64,000 bases of DNA from Azophilus sp026709365 (GTDB lineage Bacteria > Pseudomonadota > Gammaproteobacteria > Pseudomonadales > Azotimanducaceae). Of this stretch, positions 16,830 to 25,066 are shown piece after piece; the first letter of the stretch is position 1, and the number at the start of each line of letters is the position of its first letter. The DNA is taken from assembly GCA_965200175.1 (NCBI GenBank), contig OZ241345.1, forward strand, positions 1,302,001-1,366,000, read 5' to 3'. The notes below the pieces were generated by a model. The model searched no databases. It was not told where the DNA came from and saw only the letters and a program-made list of their open reading frames with translations. The position numbers were made by a program, and so were the translations under genes.

Positions 16830-19800
16830 TGGGCGCCGATCCCTACCTCGGCGAGCCGCGCGGCCCCATTGCCTTCATGGTGGCCAATCCCGTGGCCGCC
16901 AACCTGCTCATGGTCGGCATTCTGGCCGCCGGGCTGATCTCGCTGACGGGCTTGGAGCGGGAGGCTTGGCCGACCCTTGCCTACGACATGATCGAGGTGT
17001 CCGTGCCCTATCCGGGCGCCAATCCGCGGGAAGTGGAGCAGTCGGTGGTGGTTCCGCTTGAGGAGCGGTTGCGGGCGCTCGACGACATCAAGAGCGTTCG
17101 CTCCGTCGCCGCTGCCGGCATGGCGTCCCTGCGGCTGGAACTCAATTCGGGCGTGGAGGCCGGTTCGGCGATGGACGCCGTCGAGTCGGCAGTGGGCTTG
17201 GTCGGGTCCCTGCCAAGGGGGGCGGAGCGGCCGATCATTCGGGAAATGACCAATCGGCAGAGCATTATCCGCCTCATTGTCCATGGCGATGTCCCGGAGC
17301 GCGCCCTCAAGGAGATCGCGCGCGGCATTGAGGACGAACTGGCCGGTTTGGCATCCGTTTCCCAGGTGGAGACCACCGGAACCAGAGACTATGAGGTCGC
17401 CGTTGAAGTGCCGCTGCGGCGCCTGCGCGAACTGGGGCTGACCTTGGAGGACATCGCCGACGCCATTCGCAAGTCATCGCTTGAGCTCTCCGCCGGCAGC
17501 ATCGAGTCACGCCACACCGAGGTGCGCGTGCGGACCTTGGGCCAAAGGTACCGGCAGCACGACTTCGAATCCGTGGTGGTGCTGAGCGGACGGGATGGCA
17601 GCGCCGTGCGCGTCGGCGACATTGCGCAGGTTCGGGATGGATTTCGCGACACCGGCCTGATCGTGCGGCACATGGGCCGCCCCGCGGTTTTTGTCGAGGT
17701 CTTCCGTGCCGAAGGCGAGGCGGTCATGGACGTCGCCGCAGCCGTTCACGAGCATGTGGCGCACGTCATTGCCCCGCAGCTTCCGCAAGGCGTTGCGGTC
17801 ACGATCTGGAATGATGAGTCCCGCAGCTACTCCGAGCGCGTTGACCTGCTGCTCAAGAACGGCGGTTTGGGCCTGCTGCTGGTGCTGGCGGCGCTCGCCC
17901 TGTTTCTGGAGATGCGGCTGGCGGTCTGGGTGGCGGTGGGCTTGGCGACATCGATGATCGGCGCTTTGGCGGTGCTGCTGGTCTTCGACATCGCGATCAG
18001 CACCATATCGCTGTTCGTGTTCGTGCTGGCCCTTGGCATTGTCGTCGATGACGCGATCGTCGTCGCCGAGCACATCCATCAGGAACGCCAGAAAGGCTCG
18101 CCCGGCATCGTGGCCGCGATCCGCGGCGCGCGGCGGATCAAGGTGCCCTTGACCTTTGCCGTGCTGACCTCCGTCGCCGCATTCACCCCCACGCTCCTCG
18201 TTCCTGGCGGGCTCGGTGAGCTGTGGCGCGCGCTGCCGGTGGTCGTGATCGCCATGTTGCTGATTTCCTTAGTCGAATCCCTGTTCGTTCTGCCGCATCA
18301 TCTGTCTCGGCTGGACGATTCCGAGCGGTTGCCCACCGTCCGTTGGCAGCGGGCTCTCCACCATGCCCGGGGGCGTGCGGACGCCCTGCTGGGGCGGTTC
18401 GTCCAAGGTCCGCTTGAGCGCGCGGTCCGATTTGCCACCGAGCAGCCGGCGGTGGTCATGGCGGCTGCGGTCGGCGCGCTGGTGGTCAGCATCTCCCTGG
18501 TCTCCGCGGGAATCGTCCGCACCACCTTCGCCGACGTCATTGAAGGCGACTTCGTGATGGGGAGCTTGGAAATGCCGCCCGGCACGACCGCCGAGCGCAC
18601 TCTTGAGGTCGCATTGGACATAGAAGCGGCGGGCCGGCGCGTGATCGAGCGGCTGGAAGCGCAACGCCGGCCGGGTGCGGAACCCCTGCTGTCAGGCGTG
18701 ACGATCAATGTGGGGGAGCAGCCGCGCATTGAGGGCGGCGGCGTCGTGGCCCAACCGACGCTCGATCCGATGCCCCATGTGGCGGCGATTGAGTTCAAGC
18801 TGGTGAGCGCCGGACAACGAGACATATCGGCGGTCGATGTGGCCGAAGCGTGGCGCAAGGAGGTTGGTGCCCTGCCCCAGGCTCGCGGCGTCGCCTTCAG
18901 CGGCGAGGTTCTTGACCTGGGCAAGCCCGTGGAGGCCGTTCTGTCGCATCCCGACCCCGCCCAACTGGCGCTGATCGCCGAGTCCGTCGCCTCGGGCCTG
19001 CGCGCCGCTGAAGGCGTTTTTGACGTCCGCTCGGACCATGCTCTGGGCCTGCGCGAGATGCAGCTCGAACTGCGCCCCGCCGCCCGCAGCCTCGGGTTCA
19101 CCTTGGAAGACTTGGCGCAGCAGGTCCGTTGGGCCTTCTTCGGAGCCGAGGCGTTCCGGGTGCAGCGCGATCGCGAGGAGGTCAAGGTTTTCGTGCGCTT
19201 GCCCGAGAACGAGCGGGACGCCGTCACTGACCTTGAGCATCTGGTGGTGCGCACTTCCCAAGGCGTTGAGGTCCCGCTCACTCGGGTGGCCAGCCTGAAG
19301 CCCGGCCGGTCGCCGACCTCCATCCAGCGAAAGGACGGCAGCCGCGTCGTCACCGTGACCGCGGAAGTGGACGCTTCAGTGATTTCCGCAGGCGCTGCCA
19401 ACGCTCTTCTCGCTGATTCGATTCTGGCCCAGCTGGTGGCCGACAACCCGGGGCTGACCTATGCCTACGGCGGCGAGCAGCAGCAGCAGGTCGAATCCAT
19501 GGGCGCGATGTTCCGCGGCTTTGCAATGGTGCTGCTCGCCATGTTCGCCATGCTGGCCATCCCGCTGCGCTCCTACGGCAAGCCGGTCATCGTCATGGCG
19601 ATAATCCCGTTCGGGCTCATCGGCGCGATCGTCGGGCATTGGGTGCTTGGCGTGCCGGTCTCGGCCACCACGGCGATAGCGTTCTTCGGGCTGGCCGGCG
19701 TGTTGGTCAACGACTCACTGGTGATGATCGATTTCATCGATCAACGCCTTCAGGAGGGGGCTTTGGCGCGAGCGGCGATCATCGAAGGCGCCAAGGAGCG

Positions 19801-20044
19801 CTTCCGCCCCATCCTGCTCACTTCGCTGACGACCTTCCTGGGCTTTACGCCGCTGATCTTCGAGCGCGCGATCCAAGCCCAGTTCCTGGCCCCCTTTGCC
19901 GCCACGCTGGGCGTCGGCATCCTCGTGACCACCGCCGTTCTCATGCTGGTCACGCCGGCGCTTGCCGCCATTTATCTGCGAGTCAACCGGCGCCAGCCGG
20001 CGGCTGCGGACGAACGGCTGCCGGCCCGCACCGAGACCGCTTAG
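16826..20044 (+). CDS. RND-family efflux pump permease
   Basis: Proton-driven inner-membrane exporter of the AcrB/HAE type, 1072 residues. It has a first membrane segment FMVANPVAANLLMVGILAAG, two large periplasmic loops, and the TM4 proton-relay motif LGIVVDDAIVVAEHI. The C-terminal half repeats the fold (AFFGLAGVLVNDSLVMIDFI). The NPVAANLLM start and 'RAALQPGNELW'-type partner place it with the less-studied pumps of marine and environmental proteobacteria, not with AcrB itself. The substrate is unknown. Third gene of the efflux operon; a MITE-like repeat begins 30 bp after its stop. Confidence 0.95.
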   Translation: MMGADPYLGEPRGPIAFMVANPVAANLLMVGILAAGLISLTGLEREAWPTLAYDMIEVSVPYPGANPREVEQSVVVPLEERLRALDDIKSVRSVAAAGMASLRLELNSGVEAGSAMDAVESAVGLVGSLPRGAERPIIREMTNRQSIIRLIVHGDVPERALKEIARGIEDELAGLASVSQVETTGTRDYEVAVEVPLRRLRELGLTLEDIADAIRKSSLELSAGSIESRHTEVRVRTLGQRYRQHDFESVVVLSGRDGSAVRVGDIAQVRDGFRDTGLIVRHMGRPAVFVEVFRAEGEAVMDVAAAVHEHVAHVIAPQLPQGVAVTIWNDESRSYSERVDLLLKNGGLGLLLVLAALALFLEMRLAVWVAVGLATSMIGALAVLLVFDIAISTISLFVFVLALGIVVDDAIVVAEHIHQERQKGSPGIVAAIRGARRIKVPLTFAVLTSVAAFTPTLLVPGGLGELWRALPVVVIAMLLISLVESLFVLPHHLSRLDDSERLPTVRWQRALHHARGRADALLGRFVQGPLERAVRFATEQPAVVMAAAVGALVVSISLVSAGIVRTTFADVIEGDFVMGSLEMPPGTTAERTLEVALDIEAAGRRVIERLEAQRRPGAEPLLSGVTINVGEQPRIEGGGVVAQPTLDPMPHVAAIEFKLVSAGQRDISAVDVAEAWRKEVGALPQARGVAFSGEVLDLGKPVEAVLSHPDPAQLALIAESVASGLRAAEGVFDVRSDHALGLREMQLELRPAARSLGFTLEDLAQQVRWAFFGAEAFRVQRDREEVKVFVRLPENERDAVTDLEHLVVRTSQGVEVPLTRVASLKPGRSPTSIQRKDGSRVVTVTAEVDASVISAGAANALLADSILAQLVADNPGLTYAYGGEQQQQVESMGAMFRGFAMVLLAMFAMLAIPLRSYGKPVIVMAIIPFGLIGAIVGHWVLGVPVSATTAIAFFGLAGVLVNDSLVMIDFIDQRLQEGALARAAIIEGAKERFRPILLTSLTTFLGFTPLIFERAIQAQFLAPFAATLGVGILVTTAVLMLVTPALAAIYLRVNRRQPAAADERLPARTETA

Positions 20045-20074
20045 AGATGCTCCGCACCGCCCCCTCGACTTGCC

Positions 20075-20265
20075 CGATCGGCAGTGGCTCAGTTTGACTT
20101 TGGCTGGGCTTGAGCGGCTGGCGCTCCGACGGGCGTCACTGCGAGGGCGGGATTCCCTCGCTCCGGGGCGAGGTGCCCACTTCAGGTGGGACCCCCGGAG
20201 GGCGTCCCGCCCTCGACCGAATCACGACGACGACCTGAGTCAAACTGAGCCGCTTCTGCTCGATC
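20075..20265 (-). repeat. MITE-like repeat family B, complete copy (191 bp)
   Basis: Terminal inverted repeats share GGCTCAGTTTGACT (20086-20099) with its perfect complement (20238-20251), and the similarity extends outward toward CGATC at both ends. The interior contains the recurring sequence ggtcgagggcgggacgccctc and has no coding capacity. A second full copy in opposite orientation lies at 52047-52316. Confidence 0.8.
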
Positions 20266-20338
20266 AAATTTGTTGGCAGCGATTTCAGTTGCTGGTATGG
20301 TCGCGGGCCATGCTTATTCAACGAATAGCAAGCAGCGC

Positions 20339-22333
20339 ATGAAACTCGTTGATGACCTCGTGCTCATGCTGCTCAACGAAGAGACTGGCTACATGGAGCA
20401 GGTTGCCGGGTGGAACCTCTCCTGCGCCATTGCCGGCGCGTTGCTGGCCGATCTTTCGCTTGAGTACCGAATCGACATGGACATGGAGTCGCTGACTTTG
20501 CTGGATGCGAAGCCCACTGGCGACGATCTGCTTGATTCGGTGCTTGCCAACATAGCCGCGACGCCCGAGCAGCGCAATACCGTTCAGTACTGGGTGGAGA
20601 AAAACGCGCCGACCTCCGATGAGGTATTGGAGAAAACCTTGGACGGGCTGACTTCCAAGGGCATCCTGACCTACGAATCGGGCGGCTTCTGGTCGTTGGC
20701 GCGAGAGGTTTCCTTTGCGCAGCCCGAGGGAGGGGACGCTGGGCTGCCGTCCCGGGCGGCGACCAAGCGGCGGATCATTCAAATGCTGTTGAGCGACGAG
20801 ATTCCCGATCCGCGCGACGTCATTCTCATTGGCTTGGTGAACGCGTGCGATGCTTTCCGCTTTATTTTCATGCCTGAGGAGTACCAAGCCGCGCGCGAGC
20901 GGATCCAGATCATCAGCAACATGGATTTGGTGGGCCGGTCGGTGGGCATCGCGGTTGCCCAAAGCAGCCTGCAGCTTTCGCTGGCAAGCCGCCCCGCCCA
21001 GCCCATCCCGAAATTGAGATGGCTGCCGATGCTGCGCAAGGAGTCCCTTCGGGAGGGCAACTCCGCGAAGTTCTTTGCGGACATATATCGGGACTATGGC
21101 CCGGTGGTCGAGGCCAGGTTCCCATTTGGACGGCGGGTCGTCATCCTGGTCGGCAACGCGGTCAACGAATGGGTCAATCGGCGCGGACGCCTGCATTTGC
21201 GGTCCAAGGAGTACATGACCGGGCTCGAGCAGGTTTTCGGTGCCCAGAGGAGCCTTCCGGGCATGGACGGCGCCGAGCACTTCCGGATGCGCAAGGCACA
21301 GCGCTCGGCCTTTTCGCTCAGCCGCTTGTGGGAGCGCGTTGACGATCTCTACGGCGAGGTCCGCAGCGCGTTGCGGGCGTGGGAGCCAGGCGCTACGGTG
21401 GGAGCGGTGGACGGGCTTCGGCAGTTTACGGCCGGCCAAACCTCCCAACTCACTGTTGGCGTGGACGCTTCGGATGTCATGGCTGACCTGCAGGCCTACA
21501 TGCACCGCGCCCAGATCACGCATGCGCAGCGCGTTCTTCCCCGATTCCTGCTCAAGACCCCGCGCATGCGTCGGACGCGCAGGGGAATTGATGACTTGCA
21601 AATGAAAATTCAGGCCGCGCACACTTCCGCGCGGCGCATGGGCAGGCCCCGGGATCTGGGGGACGACCTGATCAGCCTGCACAACAGCGACCCCCAGTTC
21701 TTTCCCCAAACCGACATGACCTTCGGCTTGGTCATGCCGCTGGTCGTGGCCCTCTACATGGCCAACGGCTTGGCGTTCCACCTCTACAACATGATCTCGC
21801 GTCCCGACATTTACCGCCGGGTGCAGGCTGAGGCCGATGCGCTGTTCGAGAATGGCGATCCGCAGCCCGGCGACTATTCGCCGCAAGCCATCGACGTGAC
21901 AAGGCGGCTGATTTTGGAGTCTTCCCGGCTGTATCCGAGCATTCCGCTGCAGATGCGCAACGTGATGAATGCCTGCGTGGTGGAAGGCTATGAAATTCCT
22001 GCGGGCACCCGTGTGCTGATAGGTTCCACAGCCCCCCACTACATGGCCGAAAACTATCCGGAACCGCTGCGCTTCGACATAGACCGTTACCTGCCTGAGC
22101 GGTCGGAACACAGGAAGCCCGGGGCTTGGGGACTGTACGGCTTGGGTACGCACACCTGCTTGGGCCACCGATGGGCCGACATGCAAATTGCGATCAATGT
22201 GCTCTTGATCGCCCATCACTTTGATCTTGAGCTGCCTTCGCCTGACCACAAGCTGCAGCTGAATCCCTTCCCGACAAACGCCCCGCGAAAGAATCTCAAG
22301 TTCCATGTGCGGGCCTTGCGCCACGCGGTTTGA
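20339..22333 (+). CDS. GPP34 (GOLPH3-like) domain fused to cytochrome P450
   Basis: 664 residues. Residues ~1-210 form a GPP34/Golgi-phosphoprotein-3-like domain: KLVDDLVLMLLNEETGY, an AGALLADLSLEYRI helix, the DEVLEKTLDGLTSKGIL wing and an IGLVNACDAFRFIF core. Residues ~225-664 form a cytochrome P450: ExxR is Glu527-Ser-Ser-Arg530, and the haem loop YGLGTHTCLGHRWA places the ligand at Cys607. The I-helix reads VVALYMANGLAFHLY and lacks the usual acidic residue and threonine. The ATG at 20339 is chosen because GPP34 domains begin near the N-terminus; an upstream TTG at 20270 would overlap no known feature. GPP34 proteins bind acidic phospholipid head groups in eukaryotes, so membrane anchoring of the P450 is a plausible inference. 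Confidence 0.88.
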   Translation: MKLVDDLVLMLLNEETGYMEQVAGWNLSCAIAGALLADLSLEYRIDMDMESLTLLDAKPTGDDLLDSVLANIAATPEQRNTVQYWVEKNAPTSDEVLEKTLDGLTSKGILTYESGGFWSLAREVSFAQPEGGDAGLPSRAATKRRIIQMLLSDEIPDPRDVILIGLVNACDAFRFIFMPEEYQAARERIQIISNMDLVGRSVGIAVAQSSLQLSLASRPAQPIPKLRWLPMLRKESLREGNSAKFFADIYRDYGPVVEARFPFGRRVVILVGNAVNEWVNRRGRLHLRSKEYMTGLEQVFGAQRSLPGMDGAEHFRMRKAQRSAFSLSRLWERVDDLYGEVRSALRAWEPGATVGAVDGLRQFTAGQTSQLTVGVDASDVMADLQAYMHRAQITHAQRVLPRFLLKTPRMRRTRRGIDDLQMKIQAAHTSARRMGRPRDLGDDLISLHNSDPQFFPQTDMTFGLVMPLVVALYMANGLAFHLYNMISRPDIYRRVQAEADALFENGDPQPGDYSPQAIDVTRRLILESSRLYPSIPLQMRNVMNACVVEGYEIPAGTRVLIGSTAPHYMAENYPEPLRFDIDRYLPERSEHRKPGAWGLYGLGTHTCLGHRWADMQIAINVLLIAHHFDLELPSPDHKLQLNPFPTNAPRKNLKFHVRALRHAV

Positions 22334-22427
22334 GAGTTGACGTGCGTCGGTGGCGCCATGTCCGGGCAGGTTGCCTGCGTGTCGTCTGCCCGGTTCGTTT
22401 GAACAAGCCCAAGGGAGGAGGCTTGCC

Positions 22428-23444
22428 ATGGAAGTGATCCTGACGTTTTTGGTTGCAGTCGTTCTATTCAACTATGTCCATGAATTCGGCCATCTCCTCG
22501 CGGCCAAGCTGACGGGGATGCCCATCCCCACGATGCAGGTGGGAGTGGGCCCGGCACTGGCGCGCAAGACCAGCCGCGGCGGCACGGAATTCGTGTTCGG
22601 GCTGTTGCCCGTTGCCGCCATGCAGTCGGATGAACGGGTTTTCCGGGAGTTTCCGGCCTTTCGGCGCCTGTTGGTGGCTTCCGCCGGTCCTGGCAGCAAT
22701 TTCCTCGCAACCTTTCTGCTGCTGGCAGTGGCCTACATTGGATTCAACACGCCTTCCGCGGCGGTGGTGGCTGCGGTGGATGGGGATGGCCGGGCGTACC
22801 AAGCGGGAATGCGCGCCGGCGACCTGATAGTGGCTGTTGACGGAAGCAGTGCGGAAACCTGGCCGGACGTGGGCCTGCGCATGGTGGACTTCGTGGGCGA
22901 CACGGACACCTTGGCGCTTGAAGTGCAGCGCGACGGTGAGCGGCTCCAATTCGGCTTTGACGTTTCCGAATGGCAGTCGGATGTGGCGCAAGTCGATGCC
23001 TTTGGCTATCTGGGCATCCGCCCGGACGCATCAAGCGGCGCCCGCGCCTCGTTGTTCGGCGGAGTCGCCGCCGCCGCTTGGGATACCGTAAGGATGTTCT
23101 GGTCCACGGCGATGAGCGGCTTCAAGATGGTGTTCGGCTCCATGAGCGTGCTCAACTTCGGCGGCGGTTTGCAGTTGACCCAACTCGGCCTCGATGGGGG
23201 CGAGCTCGGCGTCGGCGATTACCTCAAGCTGTTGGCGCTGTTTTCATTGGGCTTTGGGCTGATCAACCTGCTGCCTGGGCCCATAGTCGATGGGTTGGCC
23301 ATGCTCACCGCGGCAGGCGAATGGCTGTCCGGAAAACGCCTTCCGGTCGCGGTGGAAAATGTGCTGCAACCCGTGGGCTATGTGCTTGCGTTCGGCCCGA
23401 TTCCGCTGTGCATCATCCACGAGGTGATCCGGATTAACAGTTAG
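22428..23444 (+). CDS. M50-family (RseP-like) membrane metalloprotease with PDZ domain
   Basis: Site-2-type intramembrane zinc protease, 338 residues. The zinc motif HEFGH lies at residues 18-22 in the first membrane helix. A PDZ-like region follows (AAVDGDGRAYQAGMRAGDLI). The C-terminal helix carries NLLPGPIVDG, which stands for the canonical NxxPxPxLDGG and keeps the third zinc ligand Asp. The ATG at 22428 has a strong GGGAGGAGG upstream. At 338 residues it is shorter than E. coli RseP (~450) because only one PDZ seems present. It follows the P450 gene by 95 bp in the same direction; regulation or maturation of a membrane partner is possible but unproven. Confidence 0.88.
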   Translation: MEVILTFLVAVVLFNYVHEFGHLLAAKLTGMPIPTMQVGVGPALARKTSRGGTEFVFGLLPVAAMQSDERVFREFPAFRRLLVASAGPGSNFLATFLLLAVAYIGFNTPSAAVVAAVDGDGRAYQAGMRAGDLIVAVDGSSAETWPDVGLRMVDFVGDTDTLALEVQRDGERLQFGFDVSEWQSDVAQVDAFGYLGIRPDASSGARASLFGGVAAAAWDTVRMFWSTAMSGFKMVFGSMSVLNFGGGLQLTQLGLDGGELGVGDYLKLLALFSLGFGLINLLPGPIVDGLAMLTAAGEWLSGKRLPVAVENVLQPVGYVLAFGPIPLCIIHEVIRINS

Positions 23445-23479
23445 CGCGCTGGCTCCCTCTCGCAAACCGGCTTGGTAGA

Positions 23480-24334
23480 TTGGGTAAGCTCCGGCCCTCC
23501 GGCTATCCGTGGGATGTGAGAGCCTCCAGCTTGCCCCTGTCCAGCGCCGTGCGGCCGCCCAAGGGCAAATCGCCCGTCCTTTGGGTTGCTGGGGCCTATG
23601 CGGCGGCCTTCAGGGTCGCCCCGTCCTTGGCGTTTGCCCTAGCGCTGTCAGCGGTTGGCGCAACCCATGCGGATCCACTCTCAGCAGCGGGTCTTGCTTA
23701 TGCGGAAGGACGTTTTTTGGAGGCGGCGGAGCTTGCTGAGGCGGCCGGCAACGCCGACGGCTACGTGCTGGCGTCGGAGAGCGTGGAAAGACACGGCACC
23801 TACGTTGCGGCAAAGGCCGACCGGCGGGCGCTTTACGAAAGGGCCATGCGCCTTGGCGAGCAAGCCATTCGCCTGGATGGCGCCAATGCCAGAGCGCATT
23901 TTCAGGCCGCGCAAGCTGTCGGCCTCTATGCGGAAACCTTGGGGCCGCTTAAGGCGCGGGGCTATGTCGGCCGGGTGCGGGAGGGCATGGAAAAGGCCCT
24001 TGAGCTGGATCCCGGCTTTGCGGAAGCCGTCCTCGGCTTGGGTTCTTGGCATGCGGGGGTCATTGACGGCGCGGGACGGATGATCGCCCGGATCGCATAC
24101 GGCGCAACCGCCAAGCAAGCCATCGCCCACTTCGACCAAGCGCTGAAGCTCGCGCCGGATTTCAAGGAGGCGCACTACGAGTACGCCAAGGGGCTGTTGG
24201 CCATCAATCCCAGGCGCCACCGGGAGCGGGCGCGCGAACTGCTCAACCGAGCGATCGCGCTGCCGGCCGAGAATGCCGTCGGCCGCGCGCTGCATGAGAA
24301 GGCGGTCAAGCGGTTGACCGAACTCGATGGATAA
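23480..24334 (+). CDS. Exported TPR-repeat protein
   Basis: A protein of up to 284 residues, with a hydrophobic segment (APSLAFALALSAVGATHA) at ~residues 47-64 acting as a signal peptide, which implies the true start is later than the TTG at 23480. The mature part has Ala-rich TPR-like helices (for example AIAHFDQALKLAPDFKEAHYEYAKGLL). It resembles bacterial relatives of RMDN/TRAP-type TPR proteins. No enzymatic motif is seen. It is 35 bp after the M50 protease and 30 bp before the metallo-hydrolase, so it probably lies within one transcription unit. The partner is unknown. Confidence 0.7.
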   Translation: MGKLRPSGYPWDVRASSLPLSSAVRPPKGKSPVLWVAGAYAAAFRVAPSLAFALALSAVGATHADPLSAAGLAYAEGRFLEAAELAEAAGNADGYVLASESVERHGTYVAAKADRRALYERAMRLGEQAIRLDGANARAHFQAAQAVGLYAETLGPLKARGYVGRVREGMEKALELDPGFAEAVLGLGSWHAGVIDGAGRMIARIAYGATAKQAIAHFDQALKLAPDFKEAHYEYAKGLLAINPRRHRERARELLNRAIALPAENAVGRALHEKAVKRLTELDG

Positions 24335-24364
24335 TGGCTTGATACTCTTTGATAGGAGCGCCAC

Positions 24365-25051
24365 ATGCCTTGGACCGAAGACAGCGAACTCATCATCGAG
24401 CAGATCGAGATCGGCCCGATGCGGAATTTCACCTACTTGGTGGGCTGCCGCTCGACCCGCGAGGTGGTCATCGTCGATCCGGCTTGGGACATCGACCGCC
24501 TGCTTGCGCATGTGGCGGAGAAGGACTACCAACTCACCGGCGCCCTGGTCACCCACTACCACCCCGACCACATCGGCGGTTCGTTCGCCCGCAACCAAAT
24601 CGAGGGCTTGGCCGAGCTGATGGCCAAAAGCCCGGTTAAGGCCTATGCGCACCGTGCGGAAGCGAGCGGCGTGAAGAAGGTCACCGGGCTGTCGGACAGC
24701 GACATCGCGGCGGTGGATTCCGGCGACGTGCTCAAGGTCGGCGAGGTAGAGGTGGAATTTCTGCACACGCCGGGCCACACCCCGGGTTCGCAGTGCTTCC
24801 GCATCCGCAACACGCTGGTTTCGGGCGACACCCTGTTCATCAACGGCTGCGGACGGGTGGACCTGCCCGGCTCCAATTCCGAAGACATGTACCGCAGCCT
24901 GCAGAAGCTCAAGGACCTGCCGGACGACACGCTGCTGCTGCCGGGCCACAACTACGGCCACGTCCCCAGTGCCACCATGGGCGAAACCCGGCGTCAGAAC
25001 ACCTACCTTGCGGTCAAGGACATGGCGACTTGGCGGATGTTCATGGGCTAG
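24365..25051 (+). CDS. MBL-fold hydrolase, ETHE1 / glyoxalase II-like
   Basis: 228 residues. Metal ligands are visible as THYHPDHIGG (~residues 61-70), HTPGHTPGSQCF and SGDTLFINGCGRVDLPGS, with a terminal LPGHNYG. The GCGRVDLPGS block after the bridging Asp is typical of persulfide dioxygenase (ETHE1)-like and related enzymes, rather than of glyoxalase II, whose substrate-binding C-terminal domain is absent. The reaction could be glutathione persulfide oxidation or thioester hydrolysis; sequence alone does not decide. A GATAGGAG ribosome site precedes the ATG. Confidence 0.85.
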   Translation: MPWTEDSELIIEQIEIGPMRNFTYLVGCRSTREVVIVDPAWDIDRLLAHVAEKDYQLTGALVTHYHPDHIGGSFARNQIEGLAELMAKSPVKAYAHRAEASGVKKVTGLSDSDIAAVDSGDVLKVGEVEVEFLHTPGHTPGSQCFRIRNTLVSGDTLFINGCGRVDLPGSNSEDMYRSLQKLKDLPDDTLLLPGHNYGHVPSATMGETRRQNTYLAVKDMATWRMFMG

Positions 25052-25066
25052 CCTTGGGGCGTCTTC

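Noticed and set aside
20318..22471. A 717-codon open frame antisense to the GPP34-P450 gene
   Set aside because: Composition is shadow-like (Arg/His/Gln-rich) and no domain is visible, whereas the plus strand has ExxR and haem motifs.
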